Source: Bacteriovorax sp.
GTDB taxonomy: Bacteria; Bdellovibrionota; Bacteriovoracia; Bacteriovoracales; Bacteriovoracaceae
NCBI GenBank assembly: GCA_028710485.1
Contig: JAQTTZ010000024.1
Coordinates: forward strand, 1-44,850
Length of the DNA: 44,850 nt
Direction of reading: 5' to 3'
Shown here: positions 41,312 through 44,850 of the stretch, piece by piece
Layout of the letters: every line of letters begins with the position of its first letter
How positions within the stretch are numbered: the first letter of the stretch is position 1
Notes under the pieces: generated by a model
Database searches by the model: none
What the model was told of the DNA's origin: nothing
The model's input: the letters and a program-made list of their open reading frames with translations, nothing else
Made by a program: the position numbers and the translations under genes

Positions 41312-41880
41312 TGAAAAAAGCCACTGTGTATACACGTACAGGAGATGAGGGGACAACTGGGCTAGTTGGGGGAACACGTATTAAAAAAAGTGATCCACGT
41401 ATTTACCTTTATGGAGAAGTGGATGAGTTAAACTCTCATATCGGTCTGGGCATTTCTTTTTTGCCAAAAGATTTCGATCTGAAATTTCTTCATGAAATTC
41501 AATCTTCTCTTTTTGATTTGGGAAGCAATCTAGCTTGTGAAAAAGAGAAGCGTGAGCAATTTAAATTACCTCAAGTCAAAGACACTCTAATTGAAAGATT
41601 GGAAAAAGAAATTGATCAAATGGATAGTCTGTTACCACCTCTTAAAACGTTCATCCTTCCGGGGGGAAGTCTCGAGGCTTCAGCTTTTCATGTTTGTCGA
41701 ACTGTGTGCAGAAAGGTTGAGCGTCAGTTGGTAGATTTCGAAGATCAACATCCAGGAGAAGTTCCAGAAAGTGGACTTCGTTTTATTAATAGATTGTCAG
41801 ATTATTTTTTTATTCTCGCTCGCTACGCCAATCACTTAAAAAAAATTGAGGAAATCCAATGGATTCCATCTAAGGAATAA
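41311..41880 (+). CDS. PduO-type cob(I)alamin adenosyltransferase
   Basis: This enzyme makes adenosylcobalamin from cob(I)alamin and ATP and can hand the cofactor to the mutase. The 189-residue product has the family signature TRTGDEGTTGLVGG at the N-terminus, VDELNSHIG, FILPGGSLEASAFHVCRTVCRKVERQLV and NRLSDYFFILARY. It is directly coupled to icmF (TAATG overlap), which indicates it serves that mutase. It is convergent with the FHA protein gene, whose stop is only 3 bases away. Confidence 0.95.
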   Translation: MKKATVYTRTGDEGTTGLVGGTRIKKSDPRIYLYGEVDELNSHIGLGISFLPKDFDLKFLHEIQSSLFDLGSNLACEKEKREQFKLPQVKDTLIERLEKEIDQMDSLLPPLKTFILPGGSLEASAFHVCRTVCRKVERQLVDFEDQHPGEVPESGLRFINRLSDYFFILARYANHLKKIEEIQWIPSKE

Positions 41881-41883
41881 AAA

Positions 41884-42453
41884 TTATTTTTTTTTAGCTT
41901 TGTTAATATCGAGCTTTAGCATTTTAGTTAGTCCAGAACTCTTTTCTTGTTCAATGAGGTTTTTATTTTTTCCACTGATCCAATTTTCTTTTGCAATTTT
42001 CTTTTTGTGATCCTTATTTAAAAGAAGCGATTTTTTTTGTTGAGATTCCTCGTGCTTCTCTTTAACAAACTGCCGGGATTTGGTGCCTCTAGGAATAACA
42101 AGCGTCTCATTACCGTTGTCTTCAGGTTGTCCTCTGCCAATAGCCAAGCGTTCTTTCGGATTAAGTTTCTTTTCATCGATTGTAATCATGGTATTACCTA
42201 AGCGAAGAGTTTCACTAATTTTAAATTGTATTTTTTGAATTTGACTATTATTTAGGTAAGATCCATTCGTTGAGTCAAGGTCGGTATAAATGAGCTCACC
42301 TTTGCCATTAAGCTCGAACATACCATGTTTGCCACTCATCTGCTTATCATCCAACTTAAGATCACTGCGAGCAGATCGTCCAACTATGCATTTTCCCAAG
42401 ATTGGTAATTCAAATTCTTGCTCATTAGTAGTAATCAATAATACTACGGCCAT
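41884..42453 (-). CDS. FHA-domain protein with basic tail
   Basis: The first ~95 residues are a forkhead-associated domain: strand, GKCIVGRSARSDLKLDD, then the phosphothreonine-binding SGKHGMFE and DLDSTNGSYLNN motifs. Ser and His of SGKH and Asn of TNG are in place, so it should bind pThr peptides. The remaining ~95 residues are basic and low complexity (Lys/Gln/Glu-rich, ending KAKKK) and may bind nucleic acid or another partner. No Ser/Thr kinase gene is visible nearby. It is divergent from erpA (137-base gap). Confidence 0.88.
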   Translation of the reverse strand: MAVVLLITTNEQEFELPILGKCIVGRSARSDLKLDDKQMSGKHGMFELNGKGELIYTDLDSTNGSYLNNSQIQKIQFKISETLRLGNTMITIDEKKLNPKERLAIGRGQPEDNGNETLVIPRGTKSRQFVKEKHEESQQKKSLLLNKDHKKKIAKENWISGKNKNLIEQEKSSGLTKMLKLDINKAKKK

Positions 42454-42552
42454 AAAATATACCTCTGGCTCATATTATAACCCACAATAATTAGTTTATA
42501 TAATTATGGGCAAAATCATACTCCTCCTCCTGAAATTATGGTAATATGATAT

Positions 42553-42576
42553 TAAGTTACTAGGTTATACAACTTA
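42553..42576. promoter_or_regulatory. Possible operator near the erpA-like gene start
   Basis: A perfect dyad TAAGTT-N12-AACTTA lies just downstream of TGGTAATAT, a plausible extended -10 element at about 42539-42547. It is 14 bases before the ATG at 42591, overlapping the predicted transcript start. It does not match the IscR consensus closely. Binding by any regulator is speculation. Confidence 0.3.
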
Positions 42577-42590
42577 TCTGAGAGAGTGTT

Positions 42591-42926
42591 ATGGAACAAA
42601 ATATTGTCAGTGTCACAGAAAAGGCCCTTCAGCATATCCGAGAAATTTATCTAAAAGAGGATAAAGGGGTAGATATGGGTTTGCGCTTAGGTGTTACTGG
42701 AGGTGGATGTTCTGGACTGTCTTATAAAATTGAATTTTCTGATAAAAAAGAGAAAGATAATATTATCGATTTTGGTGATATTAAAATTTTTATAGATCCC
42801 AAATCGTCGATCTACTTAAAAGGCGTAGAGCTTGATTTCAAAGATGGCTTAAACGGCAAAGGCTTTGTTTTCAATAATCCTAATGCGAACAATACATGCG
42901 GTTGTGGTGAATCTTTTTCTGTGTAA
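42591..42926 (+). CDS. erpA: A-type Fe-S carrier (ErpA/IscA family)
   Basis: The 111-residue product is an A-type carrier that receives Fe-S clusters from a scaffold and delivers them to apoproteins. It has the three ligand cysteines in the family positions: GGCSGLSYKIEF and, at the C-terminus, NTCGCGESF. IscA and ErpA cannot be told apart from this sequence alone; the symbol is provisional. No iscU/iscS is next to it, but the following gene encodes a YgfZ-type protein that works in the same pathway, 6 bases downstream. Confidence 0.88.
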   Translation: MEQNIVSVTEKALQHIREIYLKEDKGVDMGLRLGVTGGGCSGLSYKIEFSDKKEKDNIIDFGDIKIFIDPKSSIYLKGVELDFKDGLNGKGFVFNNPNANNTCGCGESFSV

Positions 42927-42932
42927 ATCGTA

Positions 42933-44510
42933 ATGTCTATTTCATCAATTCGTTTTAATTCAAGCCAAATGCATTTGCAGGACTATTCACTGATCAAGGT
43001 GGCAGGTGCAGATCGCGAGTCTTTTTTTCAAGGACAAGTAACCAATGACCTATCATCACTTCCAATTAACGAAGGCCAATTAACTGCAAGGTTAAATCGA
43101 TTAGGTAAATTACAATCATTTTTTTTTATCGCTAAACTTAATGAATGCCTATTTCTTCTCTGCCCAAAAATATTAGTCGAGTCCATAAAAATGGACTTCG
43201 AAAAATTTATTATTATGGATGATGTCGTTTTAGAAAGTGTTGATAGTGATCTATGGATCATCTTCAATCATTTTTTAGAAGACACACAAACGAAAGAGCC
43301 ATTTTTTGATTTTAATTTTTACGGAATAAATGCTCGACTGGTTTTAGAGCAGCATCCAACACTTAACCAGACAGATGAAAGTGAACTAGAAGAAATAAGA
43401 ATTCTTAATGGTTGGCCGAAGTGGGGAGCAGATGTTGATGAGACTCAATTTATCAACGATAGTTATCTTAACGAGATAGCGATCTCTTATAAGAAAGGAT
43501 GTTTTTTAGGGCAAGAAACTGCTGCTAAGATTGAAAATAATAGAGGGGCAGCATATTACCCAGTTCTATTAAAGCTTGATCCCCCTGTGGTTCTTGGTCA
43601 ATTTCTAAAAGCAGATTTTCAAATCAATCTTGAGGAAGGCGAGAGAAAAGCTGGCACATTCCTTTATCAAGTTAAAGACATGTTTCAGGCTTTGTTGTTC
43701 AGAGACTTCCGAGTTGTAGGGAGAGAGCTTGAACTTTTATTCGGTTCCAAAAAGATTAAAGTAACTGTGATGAATCTGCCTTTTTATAAAAATTTCTCAA
43801 AGGCAGAAATGGCCTTGGAGTTATATCACCTCGGGGTTGAAAACTTTCAGTCTAATAATCTCGCGGATGCTTTAGAGTGCTTGAAAAGGGCATTGTCATT
43901 CGATCCATCCTTTGCTGATGCCTATGAATCATTAGGGGTAATGCTTGGCAGAGAAGAGAAATTTCAAGAAGCTATTGAGTGGATGGATAAATTGCTGATA
44001 GTGAGTCCTCAGTCCGTAATGGCACACACAAATAAATCACTTTATCTTATGAGGCTTGGAAAAATCGAAGAGGCTGAAGCAGAAAAAAGTTTAGCAACTG
44101 TTAAGTCCTTTGCTGTCTTTGGGCAAGAGGCTAAACTGAAAAAGCAATTAGCGGAAGATCTAAAAAAGAAAGAGGAAGAAGTATTTCGCCGGGAAAAAAT
44201 GTTTTTGCAAGTTTTAGAAATAGATGAAGAAGATACTATTGCTCTTTATGGAATGGGGGACATTTTTTTTCAACGAAAGGACTTTCAATCGGCTATTAAA
44301 AATCTAGAGAAGGTCATTGTAGTAGATTCAAAGTACTCCACTGCTTATTTGCTTCTAGGGAAGGCTTACGAAGCTGAAGGTGATATTGAGAAGGCCCGGT
44401 CAGTCTATCAAGCAGGCATCATTTTGGCGTCAAAGCGCGGGGACATGATGCCTGCTAATGAAATGCAGTCTAGGTTAAACCAACTTGTAGTGAGTCCGGG
44501 TCTCAGCTAA
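42933..44510 (+). CDS. YgfZ/GcvT-like protein fused to TPR repeats
   Basis: The N-terminal ~280 residues are a YgfZ/GcvT-fold domain: SLIKVAGADRESFFQGQVTNDL, LTARLNRLGKLQSFFF, and the YgfZ signature K188-G-C190-F-L-G-Q-E at the expected place. YgfZ is a folate-dependent factor for [4Fe-4S] maturation in radical SAM and other enzymes, and Cys190 is its conserved cysteine. From about residue 290 to the end there are TPR-type helical repeats (ALELYHLGVENFQSNNLADA, SFADAYESLGVMLGREEKF, ALYGMGDIFFQRKDFQSA, STAYLLLGKAYEAEGDIE). A YgfZ-TPR fusion is unusual. It lies 6 bases after the ErpA-like gene. Confidence 0.88.
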   Translation: MSISSIRFNSSQMHLQDYSLIKVAGADRESFFQGQVTNDLSSLPINEGQLTARLNRLGKLQSFFFIAKLNECLFLLCPKILVESIKMDFEKFIIMDDVVLESVDSDLWIIFNHFLEDTQTKEPFFDFNFYGINARLVLEQHPTLNQTDESELEEIRILNGWPKWGADVDETQFINDSYLNEIAISYKKGCFLGQETAAKIENNRGAAYYPVLLKLDPPVVLGQFLKADFQINLEEGERKAGTFLYQVKDMFQALLFRDFRVVGRELELLFGSKKIKVTVMNLPFYKNFSKAEMALELYHLGVENFQSNNLADALECLKRALSFDPSFADAYESLGVMLGREEKFQEAIEWMDKLLIVSPQSVMAHTNKSLYLMRLGKIEEAEAEKSLATVKSFAVFGQEAKLKKQLAEDLKKKEEEVFRREKMFLQVLEIDEEDTIALYGMGDIFFQRKDFQSAIKNLEKVIVVDSKYSTAYLLLGKAYEAEGDIEKARSVYQAGIILASKRGDMMPANEMQSRLNQLVVSPGLS

Positions 44511-44850
44511 TTCCTTTTTCAAGGCTATTATTTCTTGAAATTTTTTAGGGTCAAGTGCTTTTAAGTTTTCTAGTATTGTTACCGTATCTTTTTTATAAGC
44601 AGAAATGCGGTCGTAGATCATATTGATTAATTGATTACCATCCTTGTTCACACGCTTATTTTTAAAAGCATGTTGAAGATCGGAGCGGCAGAATTCCAAC
44701 ATAAAATATTCTTCAAGAAAACGTTGTTTAATTTTAACTCTTTCTTCTTTGGTAAATGTAAGTGTCTTTTTTTCTGCGGCAATATCCAGGTGATAATAAA
44801 GTTCTAGTGCCCAATAAAAAGTAAAAACGGCATGATAAATTCCACGAATT
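44475..44850 (-). CDS. C-terminal part of an unknown protein (runs off the right edge)
   Basis: The frame is open from the window edge to the stop at 44475, about 125 codons. It includes residues before the internal Met at 44702 (for example HAVFTFYWALELYYHLDI and TFTKEERVKIKQRFLEEYF). It is helical, charged and aromatic-rich, with no motif I recognise. It overlaps the 3' end of the YgfZ-TPR gene by 36 bases in convergent orientation. The start lies outside the window. Confidence 0.6.
   Translation of the reverse strand, partial: IRGIYHAVFTFYWALELYYHLDIAAEKKTLTFTKEERVKIKQRFLEEYFMLEFCRSDLQHAFKNKRVNKDGNQLINMIYDRISAYKKDTVTILENLKALDPKKFQEIIALKKELAETRTHYKLV

Noticed and set aside
1-44850. CRISPR arrays, IS elements, prophage
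   Set aside because: No regularly spaced repeats, transposase, integrase or phage structural genes seen.

Overview
The window looks like a stretch of chromosome from a Gram-negative, AT-rich bacterium of the Bdellovibrionota, most likely a Bacteriovorax/Peredibacter-type predator or close relative. This is inferred from style of gene content: many secreted and lipoprotein genes of unknown function, DUF4388 and PilZ-like proteins, a CHASE2 kinase with an NtrC-type regulator, a sigma-54 promoter, and MurNAc salvage genes. No 16S or other placing marker is present. Coding density is very high, no gap exceeds about 250 bases, and I saw no phage, IS element, integrase or CRISPR array.

Layout. 1-6.7 kb: an outer-membrane-type protein that appears frameshifted at the left edge, then galU, a secreted unknown, priA and a large secreted protein with a Gln/Gly/Met/Tyr-rich tail. 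6.7-9.6 kb (minus): a secreted unknown and a porin-like beta-barrel with a strong promoter. 9.7-14.4 kb (plus): a class A penicillin-binding protein, tRNA-Gln, prs, pth, ychF. 14.4-17.1 kb (minus): a Slt-type lytic transglycosylase behind a HAMP membrane protein. 17.3-20.6 kb (plus): an ApbC/Mrp-type ATPase, a DUF4388-like protein, a small ribbon-helix-helix-like protein, then a secreted unknown behind a good sigma-54 promoter.

20.6-25.3 kb (minus): an acyl-CoA dehydrogenase-etfB-etfA operon with a near-consensus promoter, and upstream of it folK, a 57-residue LptM-like lipoprotein overlapping both neighbours, and an outer-membrane-type protein. 25.4-28.8 kb (plus): a LysM lipoprotein, a lipoprotein resembling an M48 peptidase without its zinc site, and an amgK-murU pair for MurNAc recycling. 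28.8-31.2 kb: a ferredoxin, a PilZ-like membrane protein, a small unknown, and an archaeal-type endonuclease IV homologue with one altered metal ligand.

31.5-37.6 kb (plus): a compact run of a second M48-like membrane protein without a zinc site, CHASE2 histidine kinase, sigma-54 response regulator, lspA, lgt and a secretin-N-domain-like periplasmic protein, closed by a strong terminator. This is the most distinctive gene arrangement in the window and suggests signalling tied to lipoprotein maturation or envelope state. 37.6-41.9 kb: a two-cluster ferredoxin, then icmF (fused B12-dependent acyl-CoA mutase) coupled to its adenosyltransferase. 41.9-44.85 kb: an FHA protein, an ErpA/IscA-type Fe-S carrier, a YgfZ-TPR fusion, and the 3' part of an unknown gene running off the right edge.

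Shared themes are envelope building and recycling (PBP, lytic transglycosylase, AmgK/MurU, LspA/Lgt, LptM-like), Fe-S chemistry (ApbC, ErpA, YgfZ, two ferredoxins), and acyl-CoA catabolism (acyl-CoA dehydrogenase/ETF, IcmF/adenosyltransferase).
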